From: Tomocerus qinae
Lineage: Eukaryota > Arthropoda > Collembola > Entomobryomorpha > Tomoceridae
DNA length: 64,000 nucleotides
Reading direction: 5' to 3'
Assembly (NCBI GenBank): GCA_020055645.1
Contig: CM034547.1
Location: 49,602,909-49,666,908 of the forward strand
This document shows positions 48,343 through 61,000 of the stretch, one piece after another. The notes under the pieces were generated by a model. It ran no database searches. It was given only the letters and a program-made list of their open reading frames with translations, and was not told the origin of the DNA. Positions within the stretch are counted from its first letter, which is position 1. Every line of letters starts with the position of its first letter. A program made the position numbers and the translations under genes.

Positions 48343-49020
48343 CGCTTATGATAAACTGGCCTTTGTCACTTATGATAATAAGTGACAAAAGCCAGCCAAC
48401 CAACAAGCAAGCCACAAAGAGGTTCTAAAAATATTAAGTTTATAACCTCTTTGGCCAGCCAACTTTGCCCCAATTCATTTTAAAAAGTGTCGCTTATGAT
48501 GATATGGCCCTCAACTTTCGACCCCTAAAAGAAATACTTCCCATTTAGCTACATTAACAAGTCTTATACCGTTTGAAAGCCCATTTTAAAGGTTATCAAC
48601 TAATAACATAACATTTGACATTTTGAACCGACAACTCAAATGAGGTAATTTCTTGCAACCCATGTCTTAAGTTGACTAATTTTGAACTTATAAATTACAA
48701 AATGTGTCTTTAGTTTAATATTATGATACAAGGGCTCCGTTTGTATTGTTTATCCTTAGATTATGATGTGTAGCTTTGGACAAAAATTCGTAAGGTGATC
48801 CCAAAGGTCTTATATCACTTTGATCAACTGCCACAATTCGTCACGAATTTCATGGTGCCGTTTACGATGATGTGAACTGTGAACCCTCAAATTTCGGACC
48901 CTAAAATAAATACTTACCTTGTAGGTACATTAGAAGATTTATACCACTCAACATTGTTCAGAGGTTCATTAATTTTGAATTTATGATTATAAAATGTGAT
49001 TTTATTCTAATATTGTGTTA
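48343..49020. repeat. Repeat cluster: GTCGCTTATGAT motifs, hairpins and a diverged direct duplication
   Basis: TGTCGCTTATGAT occurs at about 48349 and 48488, with a third variant GTCACTTATGAT between. TTTGTCACTTAT/ATAAGTGACAAA (48363-48388) and AAAGAGGTT/AACCTCTTT (48417-48461) form hairpins. A direct duplication follows: CCCTCAACTTTCGACCC at 48508 and CCCTCAAATTTCGGACCC at 48884, each leading into AAATACTTMCC and TTATACC blocks, about 376 bp apart. No coding sense. Confidence 0.6.
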
Positions 49021-52000
49021 TATTACATTAAAGGCACCCAGTACCATTGGAGCCCTAGTATTTGAGTATTGCTATTGAATATTACCAAGTTAGGCGGTAA
49101 GAAAGCCACCGGATTGAGCTATGACACAGAATCAGAGAACTGGTACTGTGCCCCTCTAAATTCGTACCTGGTCGTGGATATGTTCAACCAAACATATATG
49201 CATACACATAACTGTATAAAGCTTTATATATTGTAAAATTAATTAAGTATGCTCAATTACAACTATTTATGCCGGTGGAAAAAAAATTTGGGAATGCAGA
49301 GATTTAATTGTACAATTTAAATATTTATATCATAGCTAAATGTAAGTCCTCACAGATATATATTCTAGATCACAGAAATTCTTAATAAGTACATAAAATG
49401 ATAAAGTTAATTTATAAATAGGCTATTTTGTCTTTCCATTGACCGCATTTCTGCACTATACTAAATTATTAGTGGCAAAAGGCTATGTAAAGTCTGAAAT
49501 CTTGTATTCGTACTTTTGACAAGAGGAGTAAGCTGTAGAGCCCAGTCCTGAAAGAACATATAATTATTGCAGCTTTATATTTGGAGACAAGTTCATTGTG
49601 CACATGGAGTGCGAAAGAGGCCAGTCGTCTTTAGACAGGATTTTGGCAAAGTCTTCATAGCAGTTCAGTTAGTCCTATCTCTCTTCTACAGCCCAATAAT
49701 CTTTCTCTGTAAATGTAATCTCATTTGCTTTCCTTCTTTTGTTTTACGCTCTATTTTATTCGTCCCTCTTACATTTCGAAGCTTTACTATGTCAAACTAA
49801 ATGCAAGAGCGGAGTAAGTCTCTAGAAAATACTAGGAAATTACTATATTTACAGTAGCTATTACGTATAGTAGAGACCAGGAAAAAGATTGAATGAATTA
49901 GACAGATTGGTCCTATCGTCAAGGATTTATCCGTAAATGGTAAAATAGCACTAAGTAAGTGAGTAGGTATGTAATTCAATGTGTACCTATGAGGTTATCG
50001 TGCTCCTTAGAAAACTTTTCTTGGAAAATATTCAGAAAACTCTCAATGTAATGAAGAACACTAATCTAATTTACCGCATGACATGACATACTTATAGTGG
50101 GTATTTCTATATTTAGCCAAAAATTTAATCTTTAAACAAGTATATCCATAAAGTAGGAATGTCCTTTCCTCATTGGCAATAAATGTGCCCTCATTTAGAT
50201 GGATAGGATGTGTATATTATTTCTCGCAAACTAATGCTCGATGATTAATGAAAATAAAAATGATGTAAAAAATGTTTTTAGATTCTAGCTGAAGTGGGAG
50301 TAGGGTAGTTGTAGATTTTGTTTAATTTGCTAGAAGTTTTCAAAAATTTTGAATTCGCATTTAGTTATAGTGGATTGAGTGTTTACAACCACTGGTAGGT
50401 AGAATGGTTCCTAAAACAGAAGACTGCTCGGCTGCTAGGAAAAGACTTGTTTTACCAGTCGACAGTTTGTATCAGAATTATAAAACCACTTTTAATCCGG
50501 GTGTTACAGATATAGTATAATATATAACTATGAAATCAACAAAGTTTTGAGTGAACAAAGGGCATCTTCGAGCATGGCTATCTAACCACAAATCTTAAGA
50601 AGAAAAGGTGTAATCCTCTTTTGCACAATTAGATTTTATGCGAAAATAACTGCATTTCTTGTGGTGAAAGCCTCTTAGCCTTTAACTCACGCTGACTACA
50701 GATTTCCATTTTCATTCACTCATTTCTCTGCAAAAACGTCTCAAAGGAATTACCACGAATTACTTTCTCGCAGAATTTTCTTGCTATAATCCATCTAGTG
50801 TACACTAGCATATTGTTAATAGACTTCTTGATACAAACACAATAATACCATCATGCAACTTCGTGATTACAAAGGCATAGTATAACTAAATACTTTGTAC
50901 TAGAAGTATTAGTATTGGAAATATAGCAGTATGTATTCAGTGATAGTGTTATAGGTAATTGATAAGTAATGGTCTTAAGTATCCTATTCACAATTCTGAA
51001 TTATCCACGAAAGACTGCTTACTTAAACAAGGGAGTCTACATCTTACTTTAACAATGTTGCTGGAACCTATGGAGGAAGTTAAGGTATTTATGAGCAGCT
51101 AAACTATATGTGATGTACTATACAAGACGATTGTACCTGTTTGTTTACCAATGGAGTACCTAGTATGTGGCTACAAAAGAATCAGCTTTATAAACTTCAA
51201 AGGTTCCGAATTCCACTTTCCCATTGCAGACTTAAGCTCTTTCTAAGGTGCATTCGATTGTAATGAAAAGGATTGTATGCAGCTTGGGAGTCTATTGACA
51301 AACTACATTTTAATTATGTATCACACCAATAAATCGATGATAGTACATACAACTATACTATCTATACACAGCTGAAAGGTGTATGTAGTCCCATCCTTTT
51401 GTGTTTGAATCAGATAAATATGATGAGTGTTAATACAGAAGGACTGGATTTTGTATTTACATCGGAACTGCTTTAATTCGCGCAGGTAATGGCAATAAAT
51501 CTAGTCTTCACTTGAGATTTACAAGTTTTTATTACGGCAATTTACTAATGACACACTTACCTAGTAATGATGATTCGATACACACTGAAATAATTTGCAT
51601 ACGCAGACCAAACGTCGAATAATTTCCTACTAACTGCAATTGTACAAATAAAGCGGCAAGAAAGGTCTCTTGTGTGGAAAAAACTTGATTGAAGAAGCAA
51701 ATCTACTTTTTGCCTGTGCTCTTATTAGTTTGATTAGAACGCTCCACCAGCTACGCAGTCAGTTAATGCCATAGTTAAGCTCCTCTCCCAAGGGAAATGG
51801 AAATCAAGCTGACAATCCATTCAATAGGAAAAGTGTTAATACAATATGATAATTTGCTTATCTGAAAGTTGTTACACATTATGTAGATGTCTGATGGGTT
51901 ACATTTGTAGGATTACTCTTCCAGACCAGGCCAGTCCAGGTAGAGAAAAATCCCTGAACGAGTTTGAATGTAATTGGAAAATAGTAGATAGACACATGCA

Positions 52001-55000
52001 ATGTTAGCAACAAAAAAACGAGTAGCTCTTTGAATGTAAATATCTGTCAGTGCATAATAAACTCATTTATCGAGTTTTTAACATACACCCTTATGTCTTT
52101 AAATGGGCAATTCGATATCCAAGTAATTATTAGCATTTGTACCTTTATGCATTTATTACTTTCTAAATAAGTCAATATAATTTGTACTCCTTCCCCATTG
52201 ATCAGAGTTGTTTGGGTTGTAATGAATGAGAATGGAAGGAACTGAGTCAACAGACAACCTTCGCAATCATGCATAATTACATTGATTTTATCTTTGTGAA
52301 AATGAATCAATGTTACAGTATTTGTTATCTGCAGCATTTAAAAAAGTCAATTACTTAAAGTAAACGTGGAAAGTTGGGATTTTCGCTACAACAAACTTCA
52401 TTTACAATTTTATTTAGCAAGTAAGTCATGAAAAGAGAGCTGGGACACATACGAGCCGAAGTTTCTTGTCATTTCCTCCCTGCTACAAACGAAACGGAAA
52501 AGTACAGAATAGAGGCTGAGCCTCAGCTCAGTTCAGCTCAAAATGCAAGATCCGCTCTGTTGAAAAAGTCATCACGATAATGGCAGGGTGTGAGTTTTTG
52601 ATTATCTCTCCCTTCGATCTCCAACCAGAACTGCTAATGCTAAACGCAACCGAACAGAGCAGAACACCCCACAGAGTACTAGTCACAGACTTCCATATAA
52701 AGCTGCAGTCACCCACCGTTCAAATACATCTGCTTTGACCAAATGACTGACATGCCAAATCGCTGTCATATAACGTGTAAACAATTCTTGAATTTATATT
52801 GAAAATTTCGAAAATATTATTAACTTACTGAGTTGATAATAATTTAACTTCTGAGGCTCTGTAGATATTTCCTTGCTATAAACTTGAAAATTTGAAAACA
52901 GTGGCCAAGATTTAAAGGTTTTTAACCTGTTATATCGAATTTCAATCGTATTGAAGTCCTTCCATAACCGAGACCATGGCTATCGCAATAATTGCAAAAA
53001 CACCTTTTGTCCTGTCTACATACTTTTTGAAGCGAACAAGTATTTTTGCTTAAAGTTTGCTTGCCTTTTTAAAGTTCAATACTTTACTCTGGAGGTTTCC
53101 CATTTGAAAAGTGAGATAAGTCCAAATTATTGTAGTTTAATATTTTTAAATTATATGCCGTACTCAATTATGTCTTAGTTCATCATATTAACTTGGCGTG
53201 ATAGTTGTTTTGGCTTCCACATATACCCCAAATGCCTACTGGTGGTGTAAAAGTGTGGAAGCAGGAGCAACAAATAAACCATTGCCAACTTTTTATAACA
53301 CATTCATTGGGAAATCTTATAACCACAAGACCTTTGGTATTGATAGTGGAAATAACCAATACACTATATGAAGTCATGCCATATCGTGCTTTTTCTTTTC
53401 TTTATACAGATTCTTCTGTAAAGAAAATCGTTGAATTTTGCCGTATATCAACAAAAGAGCCAGGATGAATGTTCTTAGAGGTCGCATTTAAATTAAATAC
53501 TCTTCATACGTGGCAGGCGAGCGTGAAAGCATTAAAAGTGTGTGCTAATGCTTTCACCTATATTAACTAAGCTCACTTCTTTTCCTGGCGTTATTTTTTC
53601 CACCACCAGCTTTCCATGACATTGCATTAGACGTAACGTTCGGGCTCAGATACCTTCCCCCTTTTCTGTTCAAGTACTTTCATTCATAGTACCTGCTCAG
53701 GACTCTATTTGTGTTCCTAAATATTTTATCACGCTATAACTATAACACACATGTATTAAGCATTTTAGCCCCTTGCAGACTTCTAAAGGAGTACCTATGA
53801 ATTCACAGGCAAGTCTTGGTTATTACATTTACAAGGTGGTCGTGGTTCTTTAGAATTTATACTGGCATGACATTAGTTTAAATTTTTTCGTCTACATACC
53901 TACATCAGGTCTATGGAAGAGATTAGTTATAAGTATAGTCAATGTATTTAAATAGAACACACAACAATAATTATATTGACACATTTTTGCATAGCACGAA
54001 TTTAAAAACATTAAAATAGGAGGATTTATGGAGTATATGAACACATGTATATGATGTATTTGACTGCCTACATATTAGTATAGTTTATGTGAACATGCTA
54101 TGGAAAGTTCCAAACGCTATATATGACTGGTAGAGTTGTAGGAGGAAGTTTTTGTGACGTGGCAGCCTCCCGTCGGCCCTGTGCATTGTACTTAGCTGGA
54201 GAAGTAGTAGTGAGATATAATAATTCAAAGTTCCTTTATTGTTTCTTTATAGTTTTTAGGTATCTGAGTAAAACGTCGGAGATTTTGCAAAGCACGTCAG
54301 TTTGGCAATCGTAAAAGGCAGACATGCAGGAACAAGGAACTAGGACGAGGAACATAGAGTATATAGTGGATTTAGAAAGAATAATGTAAACGAAGGAAGG
54401 AACAAACGGAACTTGGACTTAGCACGAATTTGGTCTCACAGGCTGCCAAGGGAAGGCAAACGAAGCAAGACCAAATCAAGTCAATTCAAATCCCTCCTGC
54501 ATAGCGTGGAGAGCAGTGTTCCCCAGAGTGGAACTTTTTGATGAATTAGGATTAATGACTTATTTTTTGTGCTCACGATGACGATATCTTTCTATCTGAT
54601 ATGATTTCTCATGAGCCCAGGCTGTTGGTCTGGTGCGAGACTTTTTACTTATTATTCCGACACACAAACATGCAAAACTGTACATGCACTACCAGGCAGG
54701 ACCCAACTATTTATTATTGGAGAACGAGTGCAAAATCTTCTCTTTGTGATATTGGTAGTTAAATATGGGAGGAAGTAGAGACTAGTATACATACACTGCA
54801 TTGTAGTCTCAAGTGAACTCTGACTAAAGAAGAGATAACAGAATGGTGTACTCTAATAGTTCATACGAGTCTGCATTGTATTCGGCGCACAATGGAATTC
54901 CTTATCCTTGTGCTTACATATAGATTAACGATGAAATAAAAAGAAAGCAACATAACAGAGGATACAAAGTATTACAAAGCCATCATTTCCCTATCACATA

Positions 55001-57337
55001 ATAGAAGCTACTGTCTGTAAATATAGGGTTTGTATGATTATACTGAGTGAATGAGTTAAGTTGATGTGAGTAAAGTTTCATTGGGCTCCTTTCCCTCACT
55101 CACTTTACTTTCTCCGATTTGGCTTGGCTTTCTTCGTTAAGTTAGAAGGCCGTTGTGCGGTGAGACTGAACTCAAGTCTCAAGAAGCTGAATGCATTTTT
55201 TCTGCGACAGCTTGAAATTATTTTGGCGGATGAATAATGGTTTCGTATGGAGCTCCGTAGAAATCTACGGGGAGAGAGCGTCAAGTCTTTACACTACTGT
55301 ACTGATGTGTGCTGTACTGTCCTCTATCTACTCTAGCACTACCCGAAGGTCCTCTCTCTCTACTTACAGATATACTCCGTTAGCGTAACGATGTGATACT
55401 CTTGACGTAAATCTGGAATCTTTTCACTCGGAGACTAGAAGAAAGGCGGGAGCGGCAGGAGGCACTACAGAACAGTCCACAAGAACACTATTTCCACATG
55501 ATGCTTCTATATCTGCAGGGTGAGATATAATATTACATCTACTACTCTCGGTCCTCCTGTCCCATTTTCTATCTCTCTTTAGTTTCTTCACATGCATAGT
55601 TAAGTAATAAGGCGCCGCTCTCCTTACTCTTATCTCCTGTCTAAAGATTCACGTACGTAGTTTAGTTCACATCTTTTCGTTTGTCTTAGCTCACTATCTC
55701 AACGTCTCCAACTCAAGAAACCGCTCTATACTGCATTACTTACTTTCTTTTCTTTCTCCCAACATCACATTACATCAGACTCATCTAAAACATTCCCAAC
55801 TTAAGGCAACTCTACAGATGCGAACTCACCACTGCTACTCCTCAGCCCTCCTCCTCACAACCCTTTTCCAAAATCTCAAATCTATCGAGAACAAACTAAA
55901 TTCTTCCCACTTTCACTAAACACTCGATCCCTCGTCTCCAGCTTTGTCTTTTCTCCCCACTTTCCTCACTCTCACTTCTCTACTCTCATACATATATACA
56001 TTCACATTTACATTCATCGCATCCCATTACCTTCTCTTCACCTTACTTAACCATGGGATCCATCAAAGGACTACATCATTCATAACCCTCTGAACACTTG
56101 AAATAAAGCTTATGATTTTCTCCCTCGATGACTTCTAAACTCAAATCATCTCAAATCACAGCTTCAACATCAACAATCTACGGAAGAACCCAACTTAAAT
56201 TATGCTATTGAAAATCAAACAATCTTTTTTAAAATATGGGTTTTAAAGTAATCAATTAGATTATTAAAGTGATAATAAAGTAAATATTGGTGAAAATTAC
56301 TAATGTGTAATTACTAATTATAATGTTTTCGAACGTTATAATGATAGTGCAATTGTGTTTCAACTAGCATAGCGACAACGACCCAGGCAATGGGATGCTG
56401 ATGTAAACTATTTAATGCAAGATGAATCATGGCATTAACAATGTAAATCATTTTTATATTTCAATTTTATTATAGTAACATTCAATTCTTTATTTAATAT
56501 TATTAAAACGTAGTGGTCAGGTTAGGTTGTCCAAGTGGAATAAATAGAACAACTTTTGAAAACTAGTATTTAAGTAAATTCTAAGTGAAAATGAAAGAAT
56601 TTATTAGTTCTGATCTGAGACTTTTCCTAAATGTGGAAGGCAGTAGTAAGTATGTGGCGAACGGTTTACGGAGGTTCGAAAGAGGCACAACGTACTATCT
56701 ATCGTCTTTAGGACTATGAAGTAACTCACTCAACATTCGAGCATAATACTCAAAGCAATTCCTCCTGCTACGTTCCATTATCTGCTAAAAGAGGGAATGT
56801 AAATGGTACTAAAATTGAATAGCATTACTTACTACGTACTTGCATGTAATCGCATAGAGAAGACGGAAATATATTATGGCTAGATCTAGAAACATGCATG
56901 ACTAAACTGAGAACATATTATATGCAGTGATATTGGTCCTTCTCTATATACAGATATAGTAAGTGGTAGTCATAAATGCAGATAAATACATTGGATGATG
57001 CATACCTTACTTTACAACATTTAGCACCTACAGTTCAGAAGAATGTTAGCAAGATTTCTTAAAAGAGACCGTAAACTTTCTGGCATATCAAACTCTATCT
57101 ACTACAGGGTTCCAAAAATCACTTCTACCACTTCCAAATTCAAAAGTATACAGAATTTTAATCAAATGTTACCTTCATGGCTGTTCCTGAATTTCACAAG
57201 CTCTTAGGATTCCTAAGTTAGGAATCAAGAATGGATGGAATTTGTAACAAAGTAATTATTTGTTAACAAAATTTATTTGTGTCAATTTTCTCAGTATTAG
57301 AAGTGTAAATGTGTTCAATTCGACAAGTGCAATAGGT
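49021..57337. other. Gene-poor region; no gene recognised
   Basis: Short ORFs only, none with recognisable motifs. A modestly GC-richer patch at 52500-52720 has the palindrome GCTGAG-C-CTCAGC (52515-52527) followed by further CAGCTC repeats. The 55430-56100 stretch is pyrimidine-rich on the plus strand. No evidence ties either to a gene. Confidence 0.35.
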
Positions 57338-58096
57338 CGAGGGTTTTGAATCACCCCCTAATTGGCATACACTTTTTGGCATAAAATAAAAAAATCACCT
57401 TTTGGCATAAAAACCCACTTTTTGGCATAAATTTTTTATCCTATTTGGCATAAAGATGTTTCACTAATTGGCATAAACTACTATATCTAGGCGGGTATAG
57501 TAAGGTAAGTGGGGGGGATAAGTAATGGAATATATCATCTAATGGGAGATTGAATTAATTTAAAATGTCCCTGAATAATAATTTAAACGACCATTTTTGA
57601 TGGTGTCCCTGCAGATAATTTAAAAATTCCCTAAACAATATTTAAAATTTCCCTGCAACCATTGAAAAGGTAAATCGTGGTAGATTTAGATTTACATAGG
57701 AAGTAAACTATAAACTTGGATTGCTATCACAGTTATGAATCCAACGAAACTTTTCCTCTGCTGATAACGATAACAAAAAAGAGTTCTTGACTGAGCACTG
57801 ATGAAAAAGTTTCGTTGGGTTAATATGTAATAATAACAAAGTATAAGATAAACAAGAAAGCTAGTGCGTTTAGATAGGTAAATATGTTAACCTTATATCC
57901 TTTCTCAAAATACACAAAAAATTTCGCGCGTTGTGGGATTTTATGTGATTTTTAGGTTGCTTTAGCCTGATTTTCAAAATTACGAAATTACGAAAGTACT
58001 GTTTGTTATAATAAATAGGTATGCCAAAAAGGGTGTCTGAAAATCATATTTTATGCCAAAAAGTGTATGCCAATTAGGGGCATTACCGAGGGTTTT
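57338..58096. mobile_element. 739-bp non-autonomous DNA element with perfect 33-bp inverted repeats and TTGGCATA subterminal repeats
   Basis: 57355-57387 and 58048-58080 are exact reverse complements (33 bp, outer part CCCCTAATTGGCATACAC). TTGGCATA occurs six times on the left (57362, 57376, 57402, 57422, 57445, 57468) and its complement three times on the right. The direct repeat CGAGGGTTTT lies at 57338-57347 and 58087-58096, 6-7 bp outside the perfect repeats; if those bases are mismatched tip, it is a 10-bp target duplication, as in Mutator-like elements. Inside are three copies of a TTTAAAA-TCCCT motif and a central hairpin (57741-57754 with 57805-57818). No transposase. Confidence 0.85.
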
Positions 58097-61000
58097 ACTT
58101 ACTATCATATTTTAGTCAGAGCATAATGAATTATTTACTTCTTCAGTTTTTCCATTGTGACATTGCAGAATTTTTAAAGCATGTATCCATTTGAAGTCAT
58201 AAAAGCTAAAGATATGTTTATCAGGACCCCGTATTACCTTTTGGGCAAGTTACTGCGTTCATAGAATGGAGATCAGATATAAATTGCTGAAAGGGGAGAC
58301 AGAAAATATAACATAGTTGTATGAATGTCTGTGCTTCTCAACGATGTAGATATTCCAGGGGTTTGTACCACCATTTGGAGGAATTGATAATTCGAAGACA
58401 TTCTCCTGCCAAATAGATTGTCATTCATAGAAAAATGTGAAAAGTTTCCCTTTTCCTTGTACCAACGAACTCGGGAGAAAAATGTAGCTGACTTAGTTTA
58501 AACTATCACATAACACGACATAGGTATTGTCTTTCCAAATGCATCAGCGGTAATATGAGTCTGAAATGCCTGTAGATATTAGCAAACGATTTTTACATAA
58601 ACAAGTTTTACAAATCTAATTGTATTTTGGGAGTAATAACTCCTATATTACCACCTGGTTTCCTTACCAGATACCCCAGGCTTTAAAGTTTGATCTCGGT
58701 GAGTAGCTCTGTGTAAAATTCCCATTTTCTCTTTTAACTATTCGCGAACTTTCAATTTTATTTTATTAACAACTGACGGAACATCTATCCAGATCCAGGG
58801 ATTGATAGCATGTTTATATTGCAGTTAATTTAAGTAATTGGTCTCGGAAAATTGGAGAAAAGTTGAGACTTTCCAAACATGCTGCTAGGAGGAATTGTCA
58901 AGCTCAAGTTATTCTTATTTACTTTAATATTTTCGCTAGCAAAACTATTTCTACAATAATACTCGACGAAAAGCCAACGTTGATTCAGACCATTAGCGTG
59001 AGTCTTAGATGTTGTTCCCGCTGCGTAGAATATGAACTTGTAAGTAAGCACAAAAAGTTTTGTGTATCATATTCATTTGTGTTGACAATGGAAAAGAGTC
59101 TGAGAAATTGATATGATGGAAGAAAGAAGGTGAAAGCAAATGATTTTCGTAGAATCCTTTTGGAAGCCTCGACTGAAACCAAAACATCACCATTAGCTTA
59201 ACTTAACTCTGGAAGTTGGCTGGGATCTTTGTACTGGAGGGTAATGCAGAAGGAAATACTCGTGGAATGGTTTACAATCCTTTGGCTATTCCCAACAACT
59301 CAAACAAGACATAATAGTATAGATATTTTCCTTGAAATGTTACTTACCTTTAGATTAAAGTAGGTAGAGCTACGCACATAGTGTATTGCATTGTCTCATG
59401 CAAACGTATTAGTAACACCCAGAGAATCCAAATTGAGCCGGAGAGCTGAAGCCAAGCCGAACTGGCAAAGGAAGGAGCCGATGGCATACTAAAAATGCTA
59501 TATAGTGCCAGTTATTTCCCTATGCAGGAGTGTTGAGAAGGAAGTTCACTTGGATGTAGAAATGGCGAAGGAGAAAAAGACAAGGGAGCAGAAGCGTTGT
59601 GTTACTTTCCGGCTGAAGCTGAATGTGATGTGAGTGAGTGAGTCGAACCACCTGAAGCGTCTGTTCAGTTTCAATTTCACTTTACTCTGCTTTAGAGAGG
59701 AAAGGCTTTACGTTAGATTTAGAATTGCTTCGGGTCACCATACAGATAACGCGGCCCATCTCATTGCCATTTCCACTACATCCGAATCCTCCGTATACGA
59801 AATGCCCAAACTATACTCAAATCCCCTACTGTTGCGTTCAAACCCACTACTTTGCTAATATTACCAAATATAACTGATTGCAAAATTTTTACATAGTACT
59901 TATGTCTATAGATAGCGGCAGTTAAATATTGAGAACTGCGAAGATATCATCCATTTCTAGGTGCCGGATCATAAATCCAGCCTTTTTACTGCGTGTTTAG
60001 CGTCAACAATAAACATAAACAGCAGGTACATAGAAATCAATGGAATTTCGCACGCTGTGAGAAGTTATTTAATAACATACACATTGTACCTAGCAGTACA
60101 ATGTCCTGTCGTCTTTCGTCCTTGTAGTAATACTGCGTAGTTAGTAGAGCAGGAGTCAAATATGAAAAGAAATGCTGTGCTGAATCAATTATCCCTTCAA
60201 CTTACGCTCCTTGTATTTATTTACGAGGAAAATTATAGGCCCCGCACAAATGCTGATATTTGTGTCAGCCTACATGCTGATCTATCTGTAGTCGTGAATG
60301 AACGGAACAAGCCTACTTCCTATTATTTCTATTCTATGGATTTTTCTCCATTCAATTTCCTAGCGAAGTCTCCCGCAGTTAATTTTATGTAGTCAAATGT
60401 CAGCTTATGTAAGCAGAAAGCCTTTCCTCCCCGGCCCGGCATATCCACTCTAGCGTATAGATCAACCTATTCTCTCTGCTGCGGACATTCAATTTTTTGT
60501 CGCGGGGAAACAACGACTTTTCTCATCCAGCATAATATATAAATATCAGCTAAAGAAGTGTAGAAATCGTTAACACATAGATATAATAGAATATTAAAGC
60601 CATTTAGGGTAGAGAATTTTATTCCTACTATATATTGTGTTAGGAAATTATCTTTAGATGAATGTGTCATTATGATAATAATATTCGAAGAATGTAAGTC
60701 AGTAAATCTTGACATTTTTCGTCCGATTTTGATTTTGTCGGACTACAAATGCATATTGCAGCTATTCCATAATTTTTTTTAAATTTGTTTCATGAGACGA
60801 AAGGAGCTTTTTTAAGCTTGAACGTGAAATAATTTTCCGAAATCTTTGTACTTATGGGAAATTCTGCCAGACACTATACTTATGTCCGAAATAGACAGAA
60901 TCAACTGAGTTGTATAGGTGGTTATTTCGTTGACGAATACATGTAGAATGCACAGTAGAAAAGTTTGCAATATCGAGTGGTGAGAAACTATGGTGGTTAT

